Shown here: piece by piece, positions 54,457 to 64,000 of the stretch | Position numbering within the stretch: position 1 is the first letter of the stretch | Layout of the letters: every line of letters begins with the position of its first letter | NCBI GenBank assembly: GCA_964036195.1 | Contig: OZ038457.1 | Location: 18,627,147 to 18,691,146 of the forward strand | From: Sphaerolaimus hirsutus | Lineage: Eukaryota; Nematoda; Chromadorea; Monhysterida; Sphaerolaimidae | Direction of reading: 5' to 3' | DNA length: 64,000 bases | The notes under the pieces: model-generated | The model's input: the letters and a program-made list of their open reading frames with translations, nothing else | Told to the model about the DNA's origin: nothing | Databases searched by the model: none | Program-made: the position numbers and the translations under genes

Positions 54457-56271
54457 ATGGATGCCACCAAAATGGTTCTTTTGGCAGTGTTCGCAGTGCT
54501 GATTGGTCTGGCCCAGGCAGCTAGTTATGGCAGATATGGACATGGTTTGTGGTGGTTTTCTATTTATTGTACAGGGGTGGGCATCTTCAGTTACCGCTGG
54601 GAAAACGCGATAGCTTGAGCTACAGTTGAGCTATCACAATGAAATTTTAACACAATAGAGTAGACTCCATAGGACACCTATGCTGAAGTTTGCAACCCAA
54701 ACGGCCACAGTTTGGAGGAGTTGTGGAACACACAGTTTTTAGTGTAATTTTGTGGCTTCACCCCCCTTATCTCGGGACTGGGGAACTATTCGAGTAAAAA
54801 AAGAATTTGGTAGTAGCCCCGACCACAACATACTCAAAGGGCATCAAAATCGGCCGATGTACGACAGAATGGGACGACACCAACGACCGATGACCCCCCC
54901 CCCCCTCAAATGCCACCCTCGATTTATCCTATGGGTGACGCCAAGTCACAAAATTACACTAAAAACCGTGTGTTCCACAATTCACCCAAAATGTGGCCGT
55001 TTGGGTTGCAAACTTCAGAATAGGTGTCCTATGGAGTCTACTCCATTGTGTTAAAATTTCATTCTGATAGCTCAACCGTAGCTCAATCTATCGCATTTTC
55101 CCAGCGGTAACTGAAGATGCCCACCCCTGTATATATTTTTGGATAAAATATAATTCAGTTGAAAATTTCACGAAGCGTAAATGTAATGCAAATTCTAGTC
55201 TGCCCAATTTTCCTACTTTTAATTCTGCTGCCTAACGATAAGGTACATGCACAACAATGGCCCTACACACACTAGTTTTCACCGTGACTGATGTGAAAAC
55301 TGAAATGGCCACATGGCCACATCCAGCCTACTCTTATTGTATGCTATATGTGTTTTAGTTTTCAAATTTTCAATTTTAAGCTTTCATTGATTTAAATTCA
55401 AATTTAACTTTAATAAAATCATTCAACCGTGTTCATTAATTTGCATTTGAAAAAATTTCAGTTTTCACACGAAGACACAGTGAAAAGTGTGTGTAGGCAC
55501 AATGAGGCAAGCTGGCCAGATTAGACGCTTAGACCAGTGATTGAACGCCGATTAGTACGCGACTGACATTTGGGAAACAATCAAATCTGTTTTGAACACA
55601 TTTTAGATCACCATGATGAATGATTTTTGATGGCCATCGACATTAGTTCACAGATCCCCCATTCTGGTAAACTCAAATGTTCAAAACAAATTTATGACCC
55701 TCTCAAATCTATCTGGTGTACTACTGTAGTGCGCACAGGGCCAACCACTGAATGAAATCACTCCCCTTTTCAGGTGACGGGTACCATGGTGCTGGTTACG
55801 GTAACGGTTACGGGCACCACCGCGGACTGGGATATGGTTATGCACCGCACCATGGCAATGATTACGGTCATTATGGTGGGTTGACAAGCTTTTACCCTTT
55901 TGGTGGGATCCGCTTTTTGCATTCAGAAGAATAAAAATCTGGGGACTTTATTACTGTAATCGATTTTATAACTGGAATAAATTCCTTAGATCAAAATTCA
56001 GCTTCAAACACTCCAAATTTCCCAACATCACACCTCCCTCAAAAGTACCCCAAAATACCCGCGATACCCAGGTGGATACCCTTACTACCCACACGCGACA
56101 TACAAGGGCGGGCACAACGGGAACCGCGCGTATGGTGCATATGGGTACGGGTACCCAGGGTACGGGTACCCAGGCGTCGGGTATGGCTACGGGTACCCCG
56201 GGTACGGTTACGGTAGCCAGGGATACGGTCACCATGGCAAAGCCCACGCCCAGGGAGATTACAAACAGTGA
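54457..56271 (+). CDS. Secreted Gly/Tyr/His/Pro-rich peptide
   Basis: Probable small secreted peptide, resembling nematode Gly/Tyr-rich antimicrobial (NLP/CNC type) or structural peptides by composition only. Exon 1 (54457-54544) encodes a clear signal peptide, MDATKMVLLAVFAVLIGLAQA, with a cleavage site near Ala21-Ala22. Exon 2 (from 55774) and exon 3 (to 56271) encode repeats such as GYGHHRGLGYGYAPHHG and GYGYPGYGYPGVGYGY, ending DYKQ. The exon 2/3 junction is ambiguous: donor 55876 with acceptor 56071 gives 129 residues, and donor 55880 with acceptor 56045 gives 139. Both keep the same final frame. Intron 1 contains a hAT-like inverted-repeat element and two family B elements. It has no Cys, so it is not a defensin-like fold. 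Confidence 0.78.
54572..55129. repeat. hAT-like inverted-repeat element (CAGGGGTGGGCATC ends)
   Basis: The left arm from CAGGGGTGGGCATCTTCAGT to about 54765 and the right arm from about 54945 to ACTGAAGATGCCCACCCCTG are near-perfect complements of about 190 bp. The CAGGGGTGGGC terminus is typical of hAT elements (established knowledge). The flanking 8-mers do not match exactly. Confidence 0.85.
55261..55500. repeat. Family B2 element, complete
   Basis: CCTACACACACTAGTTTTCA to CAGTGAAAAGTGTGTGTAGG. Inner TTAAATTCAAATTTAAC-type arms. Confidence 0.82.
55505..55742. repeat. Family B element, decayed
   Basis: It contains TCTGGTAAACTCAAATGTTC and CATGATGAATGATTTTTG and ends TACTGTAGTGCGCACAGGG. 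Confidence 0.55.
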
Positions 56272-56621
56272 TTGTCAGTTCGATGTGTAGATTAGACATT
56301 AAGTTATTTATATTTATTATACCGTATGTGATTTGTGATGGTTTGGAAATATTCTAGAAATGCCATATATTGTCATTATAACGTTTTTCTGTGATGCTAC
56401 CACGACAGACTGTCAGCTTATGCGATTCAGAGTTGTTATTTATGTTGGTCATGTTCAAATCAGGTCTTTCATTGAGTCAACAACGTGTCAATACTTTCGC
56501 ACCGGATATTTCAATGAACTTTTTCAAGTAACTTATCATATCATTATCCCATATAGCGGAAACTACAGAAAGGACTAAAGTCTCAAATCTATACAGCAAA
56601 GAAAATCACCAAAACAATTTT

Positions 56622-58679
56622 TTACCTCATATAATAATCGATCACACTAGAAAACAGGGCAAAACCAGCGGCGCCAAAAGCGGCAGCTTTCAAACCAGCC
56701 TTTAGACCCAAAGCTCCGCCCACAATTGCTCCTGTAATTTTATAATTGGTGACTTTTCACCAAATTAATCAACCAGAATTGATGTTATCGTTAATTGCTT
56801 AGCAAATACAAATCTGGTACGGTTTCCACAAACTAATGACAAGTAAAGTGAGAAGTGCAAGTCAAGTGGAGAGTTAACTTACAGGTGACTGAGGGTAATT
56901 TGTATTCAAAAGAAAATACCTTCACTTATGTCACCACTTTTCTTACCACCATCATTTTTATTATCACTTGCATACATGCGGAATTGGCGCCATACATTTT
57001 TTCGTAGAAACTGGCATGTATTTCACAGCATTTACCGCTTCACATTTACATATATTATTCTTTTATCACTCAAAATAGACTCCCCCCAAAAAATAATGCA
57101 AAATTCACCAGAATAAGTCGAATTGCGCCAGTCGCTCTTGGCGCGCGCCGTTTCCAACAGGCACTCGGTGCCGGCGAACAGCAAGCCGATCGAGGCGAAG
57201 TTCTTGCCGTAGAGCTTCATGCGGAATGCTGCGAAGGTGATCGGGTTGGGTTTTTGGAGCAACTTGGATGAACACTTGATAATGGACGATTTTTGGAATG
57301 TGAATGTGGAGCTATGGAGATTTACGAGATGCGATCGAGGCTTAAAACGAAATAGCAGATTGATATTTACTGGTGACAAAATTCTAAGACAAATTTACAA
57401 ATCTGAAACTGAAAATTTCTTGTAGCAAGTGCGTCACTTTAGTTCCAGTTCATTGAGATATGAGTGTGAAAAAAACGAGAAAACTCACCCATCTCTCTCC
57501 AAGTCTGCTTCAAAGTTGGCATCTTGCCAGTTTCCGCCCCCGGCATACTAAACTGCGGGTCCAGACTGGCGGTAAAAAGTCCGAATAAAACGCCAATGCC
57601 TCCGCCCATGACGCAGGCTAATGTCGACTTGAATACACAACTTTCAGTCGTCGCGCGGATGTATCTTTCCATGGGAATTGGATCCGGGCCAAGCATGGGG
57701 TGCTGTAAATGGGTTTTTACAATATTATTACAACTTTTTTGATAGTGATATAAAGAGAGATACTATTTAAGGTGTGTCTCAGAGCACATGCCAATGCATG
57801 CTCCTTCAGGCTTTTTTATCACGTAAATAAATGAAAAATCGGCAAATAAATTGAGAAATGAGTATGAAACGCCGTCACATAATTACCTCTACTAGAAATA
57901 GCTGCCATTTTACAGGGCATGACACTTTACCACTCCCTGGGTGTAGGACAGGGTTCTCCTAGGGGGGGGGCTGCCCCCCCCCCCAAATCCGCCAGCTATC
58001 TATCTATCCCCGAGGCCGCTCAGCTATCTATCTATCCCGAGGCAAAATTTGTGGCTACTACCCCCAAAGACTCCCCCAAATCGCTCAGCTATCTATCTGG
58101 GGTGATTTTTGAGAAATTTTGCCCAAATTTTCGCACCTTTTTATAGTTTTTCACCTTCAAAATCGTGCTCTCCGGCTATATGCATGGTTATATGCCTGTT
58201 TTTAGCCATTTTAAACCTACTTTTGGCCACTTTTAACCGATTATTAGCGATTTTTTCCCCATTCGGCCTTCTATGCACTTAAAAAGCCTATATATTTTGC
58301 CCCCGCGAGCCCCCCCCCCCCCCAGAAATTTTTTTCAGCTATCTATCCCTCCGGAGGAGCGATTTGCTATGTATCCAGCCCCCGCGAGGGCCAAAATCTT
58401 GGAGACCCCTGGTCCAGGAGTACCCCCAAACCCCACTGGCACCATTTTACACAAAAGCGAATGGACTACAAAACCCAAACCCAAAAACACCACAGGTCTA
58501 ATAGGTAAATTGTCGGTCCTCCAAGGTTTGGGCCCATTGACCATTTGACCCAAAAGCACTATAAAATTTGACGGTGCATAAGTTTTGGCTTCCGCATTTT
58601 GTGAATTTGTTTGTCTTTCCGGGAGGAAAGGGTTTCCGAATAGCCGCACTAATCGTTCGGGGGATCCAGGCGTGTCCAT
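56622..58679 (-). CDS. TIMM22: Mitochondrial inner-membrane translocase subunit Tim22
   Basis: Pore-forming subunit of the TIM22 complex, which inserts multi-pass carrier proteins into the mitochondrial inner membrane. Four exons in phase: 58679-58494, 57702-57489, 57228-57109, 56731-56622; 209 residues (human about 194). Exon 1 encodes the N-terminal [14 protein letters not shown] segment that corresponds to the LLQYLVG region of relatives. Exon 2 has [30 protein letters not shown] (TM1, with the conserved Cys) and [11 protein letters not shown]. Exon 3 has [20 protein letters not shown] and SDWRNS (TM2-3, conserved Cys). Exon 4 has [20 protein letters not shown] and ends VIDYYMR, the family hallmark. 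Intron 1 contains a family F element. The gene converges on the secreted-peptide gene with about 350 bp between stop codons. Assignment is firm; the exon 1 junction uses a weak GTGGTG donor but its phase and homology fit. Confidence 0.92.
57948..58412. repeat. Family F element in TIMM22 intron 1
   Basis: ACAGGGTTCTCCTAGGGGGG to CTTGGAGACCCCTG. CAGCTATCTATCTATCCC words and C runs of up to 14. A CTATCCCTCCGGAGGAGCGA word is repeated at about 60678-60705. Confidence 0.8.
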
Positions 58680-58714
58680 TACTCGGTTACTGCAGTGAAT
58701 TTTGAATCGATTAA

Positions 58715-58932
58715 ATTTGAAGGCCAGTCCAGGTGCCAGTTCCGCGAAATGAGAAGTGAGAAGTGAAATGGCAAAAACGAAGTAAAAGCGCAAAAGCGAA
58801 GTGAAACGGCAAGTGAATCGGCACAAGTGAAGTTAAAAAAAGAGAAGTAATTTCCCTTTGCTTTCGCCATTTTTCTTCTCAATGAACTTGCCATTTCACT
58901 TCTCACTTCTCATTTTGCGGAACTGGCCCCAG
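58715..58932. repeat. Family D variant with AAGTGAGAAGTG body, at TIMM22 promoter
   Basis: Ends GGCCAGTCCAGGTGCCAGTT and CGGAACTGGCCCC. The body is AATGAGAAGTGAGAAGTGAA repeats and their complement rather than the usual TAAAGTG. It starts 36 bp upstream of the TIMM22 ATG. Confidence 0.75.
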
Positions 58933-59076
58933 ACCCTGTCAAAATTTCATATTTTTTAAAAAGCGGAACGCTTCACGATTATGCGTGCCATTGCCATGTA
59001 AAATCGCTGGTAGATAAAACACCTATCACTGAGTATTTAAAACTGAAAATTAGTTTACAGGGTCTAGTACTACCAT

Positions 59077-59271
59077 CTGGGGGCAAACCCGAGCCCTGTA
59101 AAGCGTAAAGTCAAGTGTCAAATGTTATGACAAATGCCATACAAATATGTAAATTGTCATGCAAAGTGTCAAAATTTTAGTAATAATTTTGTATTTTGTT
59201 GTTTTGATTGACATTTGTGATGACATTTGACACTTGACTTAACAGTTTACAGGGCTCGGGACTGGCACTTG
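59077..59271. repeat. Family D element
   Basis: GGGGGCAAACCCGAGCCCTG to CAGGGCTCGGGACTGGCAC. Confidence 0.82.
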
Positions 59272-59284
59272 CTGTCACTTGCCG

Positions 59285-59458
59285 GAACATCGAGTAATTT
59301 TGAAAACTAATACAATATTTAGCTTTGAACGCCGGGGTGAGTTATTTTTAGCATAAGTTATCTCCATCATCACTATTTGATAGACCCTCCACTTTGGTAC
59401 AAAAAATTGCATTCAAAGCTAATTTATGAGTTTTCAAATCCAGTGTGTGTAGGGCTTT
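59285..59458. repeat. Family B element, decayed
   Basis: TTTTGAAAACTAATACAATA and TTAGCTTTGAACGCCGG; right side GAGTTTTCAAATCCAGTGTG. Confidence 0.55.
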
Positions 59459-59766
59459 CAAATGACTGTTTCATGGTACGAACGTCTTTAGTAGACTTCG
59501 TAGAATGTGAATGGTGATCAATCAATAACTTGGGTAGCAAAAATTCGGCATGTTTTACCAATCATTTTATTCGCTAGTGAAAATAAAATATGAAAGATTT
59601 CTGCTCCATAAATATAGGTAATTGACATCACAATGAGTCAGTAGTAGGCTGCTCCTAATTCTAAGCCACTAAATGCAAACGAGAATAGACATTGAATGAC
59701 ATTATTTTCTGTCATATTCTATGTGGTTCCGATTCAGTTGCGACAAAGTTTTTTACGTTACTGAAA

Positions 59767-59916
59767 TACCAGTCCCAAACCGTAAAGTCAAGTGACAAAT
59801 GTCAGGTAAAATGTCAATAAAAATAGATTTTACTACTGGACTTTGCATGACAATTTACAAATTTTGATGACATGTGTCACTTGACTTTACAGGTCTTGGT
59901 CTTGGGACTGGCACCA
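59767..59916. repeat. Family D element, short
   Basis: ACCAGTCCCAAACCGTAAAG to GTCTTGGGACTGGCACC. Confidence 0.78.
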
Positions 59917-59942
59917 GTGTTTAACAACTCTATTGATTGGCG

Positions 59943-60143
59943 TCACACGCTAGTTGACATCGGTTTTTGGGGATCGACTGTGTCAACTCAGAGTCAACTG
60001 AAAATTTTGTGAGTTGACCCCAGAACATTTTTGTTGAAACTTTTTGTCAACTGAAAAATTTGGGCAGTGCAGATCTTTGTCTAACTGGTTGAGTCAACTA
60101 AAAAAGAGTTGACGCTAATTTCGATAACAACTAGCGTGTGTGG
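59943..60143. repeat. Family A variant, uninterrupted
   Basis: TCACACGCTAGTTGACATCG to CGATAACAACTAGCGTGTGTG, with inner GTCAACTCAGAGTCAACTG. It shows the empty-site form of 48579-49010. Confidence 0.8.
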
Positions 60144-60251
60144 CGCTATTCTCACCAGATTGAATCGGGCAGCCAATAACCTCAGATGCAAGAAATAATT
60201 ACTTACCCAGATCGTCCGATAAAAAACGTAAACGGTTAATTTAAATTTGCA

Positions 60252-60455
60252 CCTGTGGCCAGTCCCGCAAGTTGACAAGTGCTTTACTCTTGAACTCTTT
60301 TATGACGCTTGATTTTGCTGCAACTTTTAACTTGACTTTCGTCTTTGTCACTTGCCGGTTCCGCAAGTGACAAAGTAAAGGATCAAGTAAAAAGTCAAGA
60401 GTAAAGTCAAGAGTCAAGAGTAGAGCACTTGTCAACTTGTGGCACTTCCCCAGAT
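60252..60455. repeat. Family D variant with AAGTCAAGAGTAAAG body
   Basis: GTGGCCAGTCCCGCAAGTTG to CAACTTGTGGCACTTCCCC. The centre pairs TGTCACTTGCCGGTTCCGCA with CAAGTGACAAAG. Termini are like family D, the body is different. Confidence 0.75.
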
Positions 60456-61046
60456 CACTTGCGCAATGCGCAGTGATGAAAAACAACCGACAAATAAATA
60501 TTACATATATAAACAAGCAACAGTCAATAGACAATCTTCAAACGATAAAAAATGTAACTCAACTTGTGCTTGGAACAAGAACAGAAGAATTCTTGGCAAT
60601 TCTAGAATTTGTGAGACACGTGAAAAAAATTGAAATCCGTTGAATTAATCCTTCCCATTCAAAATGTCTTTTTAGCTGTCTATCCCTCCGGAGGAGCGAT
60701 TTTCTAATTGCAAATAGACGCCAGTGCCGCTACGCTTATCGTTTTGGTGCTTTTATCGTCAATTTTATAATTTCAAACTTGTGCGGGTGTCTCACTAATT
60801 GTGGAACAGACCAGATAAAGCTCTCAGTGCAACCGCAAGCTTATTACGTGAATCGATTTACGCACGCACATATTTTCTCACGCGATAAAATATTTTGATG
60901 TTTAAATTTTAGTCGATTTAATTTTACACGTTACTCGATTTACGTAATAAGCGCGTGCATAACACACCACCACGGTGAATTCCATGCCAATACATAATTT
61001 TGTAAAACTATAAACACGCACTATTTATAAACAAACCCGAAAAAAT
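60456..61046. other. Folliculin 3' flank, no gene seen
   Basis: Contains AACGTGTAAAATTAAATCG-type AT-rich DNA and a family F fragment at about 60678-60705. It must hold the folliculin 3' UTR (minus strand). Confidence 0.4.
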
Positions 61047-63886
61047 CAGCAAAACACTTGTTTAGAAATATCAACATTTTCCGGCGACGCTGTGCAACAT
61101 CAAAGCTCTGGAACTTTTGGACAGACCCTTAGCCCAAAATCGCGCGATTTTGTCATCCGCAGGTTGACTTTTCAGAACATTGGCTAACATGGACTTTCTG
61201 CAAAATATGAAACGTGATTTCGTCATAACCCCTTCCCAAATACGGCACAAAAACAGTGATGAGTGGAGAGTGAAGTGAAGAAATTGAAAAATACTATTTG
61301 GAAACGCCCATTTGCTAACAAATTGCCTCTATCAAAACATCGGAAACGCCAAAACTGGTACCAAATGCCCCCAAAAACCCCACCTATCAGTTCCATTTAT
61401 ATCCGCATGTCTGGCCACTTGAAAATGCAACGCGGCTCTATTCAACCAATGTCCTTTTGTAGCTTGGATGAGTGCCAAAATTGCAGGCGGTTGCAGAGTG
61501 TCGTCAGTTAAAATTTTGTGGTACCTTTAACGGGGGGGGGGGGTGGGGGGTTAATGCAACACCGAATATTTCCACGGGGGTAGGTGAAGGGTGTGTATTT
61601 CTACTTTCTGATGTGACCGGACGAACAAAGGGGTTGAGGGTATTTTCACTTGCGGGCGCTTTGTGATTTTACTTATCACTCGTCAATCTACCTTATGCAC
61701 TATGCCGAATTCATGCAACAAGAGTCACGTGAAAAGGGGGTAATGGTGCTGCAATTGATATTGATGAAAAAATCATCTCATTTTTATGCCACTCACCTTT
61801 GTACAATGGTTGGAATTTGAGAACTTGGCAAAGGTTCAACTGTTACATTTTTCTCACCATCGAGAGGTCTCAATCTGAATGTTACCCCATTCCAAATGTC
61901 TCCAATTGAGTATTGATAGGGTGTCAAATATGCATCATGGTTATTCACACCATTCTGTACAATGTCACAGTTTCGATCTTCCTGTGTCGTTTCACTCTGA
62001 GAATCACAAATCTCCAGTGCAAAAGTTACGCCCGATTCAGTGGCACTTTGCATCCATTCATTTGAATTTTCAACGGCCAAAGACAATAGATTGCACTCGT
62101 AAACGTGCCTAAGTGAAGAGATTTTCATTCAGTTGACAGTTTCCGAAATACTCGGCGGATATAACACTTCGTATGGATACCTACCATAACCCACCTGAAT
62201 CATGAACCAAAAATTGTACGGTTTTTTCATCGTAATATTTCGATTTTACTATAGAAAAATTTATTACGAAATTATGGTAGGGTGCGTCACAACACGGTGT
62301 AAGTCAAAATATCCCATTAAAAAACGTTTTTGTAATTTTTCGATTTCTTCGATCGTCAAGGTGGTATGACAAAGGTGCAATTTAATATTAAAAGTACAAC
62401 AATTTCATTAAATTCGCCTCAAAACCTTCCACTACAACGATCAGTGACAAATTTTTAAAAATGTCGAAAAACTGACTTATAACAATCTGATTCTCTGCAC
62501 ACACTGACACATCCCACAGGAAGCAAAGCTACTAAACAGTCCAAAATTCTGTCCTGTCTGATTCTTAATAAATCTTTTTGGCCGGCTAAATGTGTATTTC
62601 CAGATTGTGTGGTGTAAATCAGCACCTGGAAGTCAGATTTTTGGGGAGTAGTTGGTGAGACAATATAAATATAAGCGAAAATTGAAAAATGAAAAAATAT
62701 TCTGAAATATTCTAGGAATATACCGTATTTCCTCGAAATACCCCCCTTGAATTAACCCCCCCTCGAAATACCCTCATGTGTTTTCGAGCTGGGGAAAACA
62801 TAACCCCCCTCAAAATACCCCCCGTCTGGAAGAAGGTACTTCATGTATACGATATACATGATGTATAAATTGGGACAAATTTACATCGCTGGTACACATC
62901 GACTGGTTCGTGTAGCGATACACGTTGATACGTCGTTGATACGAGTATAACGTCGTTCGCTGCATTTGATAGCAGTTTGGGGTACGAAATAGAGCATTCT
63001 TTACTACGATCAGAGTCGAAAATTTCTGGCGAAATAATACCCCCCCCCTCGAAATACCCCCTCAAAATTTCCACTCTGAAAAAATAAACCCATTACGGGT
63101 ATTTCGAGTCGAAATACGGTATTCTGAAATTTAGCTTTGTGAATAGACACACAATCAATGTTGTGTTTTAAAACAAGTCATGGAGATTCACATGAATACT
63201 TTTCAAAGTTGCAAATTATTTAGTCACAATGCCCACTTGAAAAAAAATCCCTCCATCCCAAAAGTAAATTGATGCAAATTACCACATTAAGATTTCAATA
63301 AAAGAAGAAAAGAAAAAAGTTCACCTGCGCTCCAATAACCAACTGATGCAACAGCAATTTCATTTCATCCTCACTCAAATTGGTACACAAGTGCATTAAG
63401 TCCAGTACTATTTCGTCACAATGTAAACTGGTCCCAAAGTCGGGGGAGCACGATTTTCTAGAGGAATCCCCAGCGTGAAAAGTTATACCAGAACACACAG
63501 ATGACGTCATTTTTGAGTCGAACGATTCCTGCGTTTGACAACGGAACTTTGTTGAAAACAGATTGTATTTGAGTGGTCAAAACGGTTAACACTATTGCGG
63601 CTAAGTACACAGAAACAAAATCTTTCGTTCAAGCACTGGAGGTAATTGACAACTATTATCCGAGGTAAAAAAGTTCCAATAAACTCAGAAACGAATTTTT
63701 TTTGGAACTTCGCCAGTGCCGAAAATTTTTTAGGTGGGTCTAAACAAGAATAATAACACGGAATTAATGTTATGGCGACGAGTTTTGACGGATAGAAGAT
63801 TTCCAGCACGTATTTTAGAGCATTGAGCTTCGTACCAAAAGTTGAAATACAACTTAGTAAATAAATATGACAACGTTGATCGGAAA
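61047..63886 (-). CDS. FLCN: Folliculin, C-terminal (DENN) part; 5' end beyond the window
   Basis: Folliculin is the GTPase-activating partner for RagC/D in amino-acid signalling to mTORC1, acting with FNIP at lysosomes. Phase-consistent exons: 63528-63325, 62625-62501, 62108-61797, 61524-61384, 61197-61047 (310 residues to the TGA). Matches to the family: LHQLVIGAQVLIY, then LVALLPVGCVSV, VYECNLLSLAVE, IPTIVQR...LTDDTLQPPAILALI, HWLNRAALHFQVARH, and the ending ARFWAKGLSKSSRALML. Further upstream, after an acceptor at 63887, a frame reads CHIYLLSCISTFGTKLNALK. This fits the end of the N-terminal longin domain; its donor is unclear. Human folliculin has 579 residues, so at least 200 are missing to the right. 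The exon starting at 63528 opens in frame with no ATG needed, so the ATG at 63510 is probably not the start. The introns hold C and E1 elements. Confidence 0.88.
62150..62290. repeat. Family C element, inverted, in a folliculin intron
   Basis: ATACTCGGCGGATATAACAC left, then CCTACCATAACCCACCTGAA and GAACCAAAAATTGTACGG, the complement of the interiors at 148-312 and 21304-21500. Confidence 0.75.
62721..63122. repeat. Family E1 element in a folliculin intron
   Basis: TACCGTATTTCCTCGAAATA to GTCGAAATACGGTA. C tracts at both ends and ATTTCTGGCGAAATAATACC near the right. About 400 bp; flanked by TA. Confidence 0.88.
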
Positions 63887-64000
63887 CTGTAGCACACACA
63901 CAAATACAGTCGGGACGCAATTAGCGCGACTCCTATTCACACTGCCCAAAAACCCTCACACAAGTCTACCCCCCTCAAATACTACCCCCCCCCAAAAAAA
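63887..64000. other. Window end: intron of folliculin
   Basis: ACTACCCCCCCCC and TACCCCCCTCAAATACTACC at the right edge look like the start of another E-type C-rich element. No exon is recognised. Confidence 0.4.

Noticed and set aside
57841-57920. A short TIMM22 first exon starting ATGGCAGCTATTTCTAGTAG (minus strand)
   Set aside because: Its donor phase does not fit exon 2 and would cause a stop. The exon at 58679-58494 fits in phase and by homology.
58335-58826. A 163-codon minus-strand open frame taken as one gene
   Set aside because: Only its middle (58679-58494) is coding, as TIMM22 exon 1. The upstream part is a D-variant repeat and the downstream part is intron plus family F.
1-64000. 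tRNA, rRNA or spliced-leader RNA genes
   Set aside because: I looked for tRNA B-box-like TTCGA-type words and cloverleaf contexts and found none convincing. A covariance-model scan would be needed to exclude them.

Overview
This 64 kb window is eukaryotic nuclear DNA from a metazoan, most likely a nematode. I recognise ten protein-coding genes. All are split by spliceosomal introns, mostly with pyrimidine-CAG acceptors and exons of about 70-300 bp, and they are separated by intergenic and intronic DNA full of short inverted-repeat elements. The nematode assignment is inference from three things: claudin-like four-pass genes, a secreted Gly/Tyr-rich peptide gene, and a possible operon with a trans-splice-like acceptor. 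I cannot name the species. No rRNA, tRNA, CRISPR array or prokaryotic feature was seen.

Layout. Positions 1-3300 hold only repeats. A carotenoid oxygenase gene (minus, 4959 down to 3327, C-terminal half not found) lies head-to-head with an EAPP homologue (plus, 5236-7970). The EAPP gene is followed 222 bp later on the same strand by an ING-family PHD-finger gene (8193-11941). Positions 11942-17310 hold repeats, including a 1.36 kb satellite. A tandem trio of claudin-like membrane protein genes fills 17313-30576, and the introns of the second and third are stuffed with nested palindromes. A CIP/KIP-type CDK inhibitor gene spans 34121-39600 and has a 4.2 kb last intron. Positions 39601-54456 are about 15 kb of transposon remnants without a convincing gene. 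A secreted Gly/Tyr-rich peptide gene (54457-56271, plus) converges on a TIMM22 gene (58679 down to 56622, minus). The C-terminal part of folliculin (minus, 63886 down to 61047) closes the window, and its 5' end lies to the right.

The genes are mostly unrelated housekeeping or regulatory functions: chromatin reading (ING), E2F-associated EAPP, G1 arrest (CDK inhibitor), mitochondrial import (TIMM22), nutrient signalling (folliculin) and carotenoid cleavage. Only the three claudin-like paralogues form a true functional cluster. EAPP and ING may share a transcript.

The most unusual content is the repeats. I can define by eye about ten families of non-autonomous TIR elements. Several share one design: fixed short termini around a body made of arrays of self-complementary or low-complexity units. 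The clearest case is the element at 30920-31519, with termini TAGTGATGG, an exact 8-bp target duplication GTCATGAC, and a body built of GGCGCC hexamers. A sister with the same termini but a GGCACC/GGTGCC body lies at 52673-53603. All gene models are spliced by hand with phase checking; transcript evidence would settle the exact junctions.
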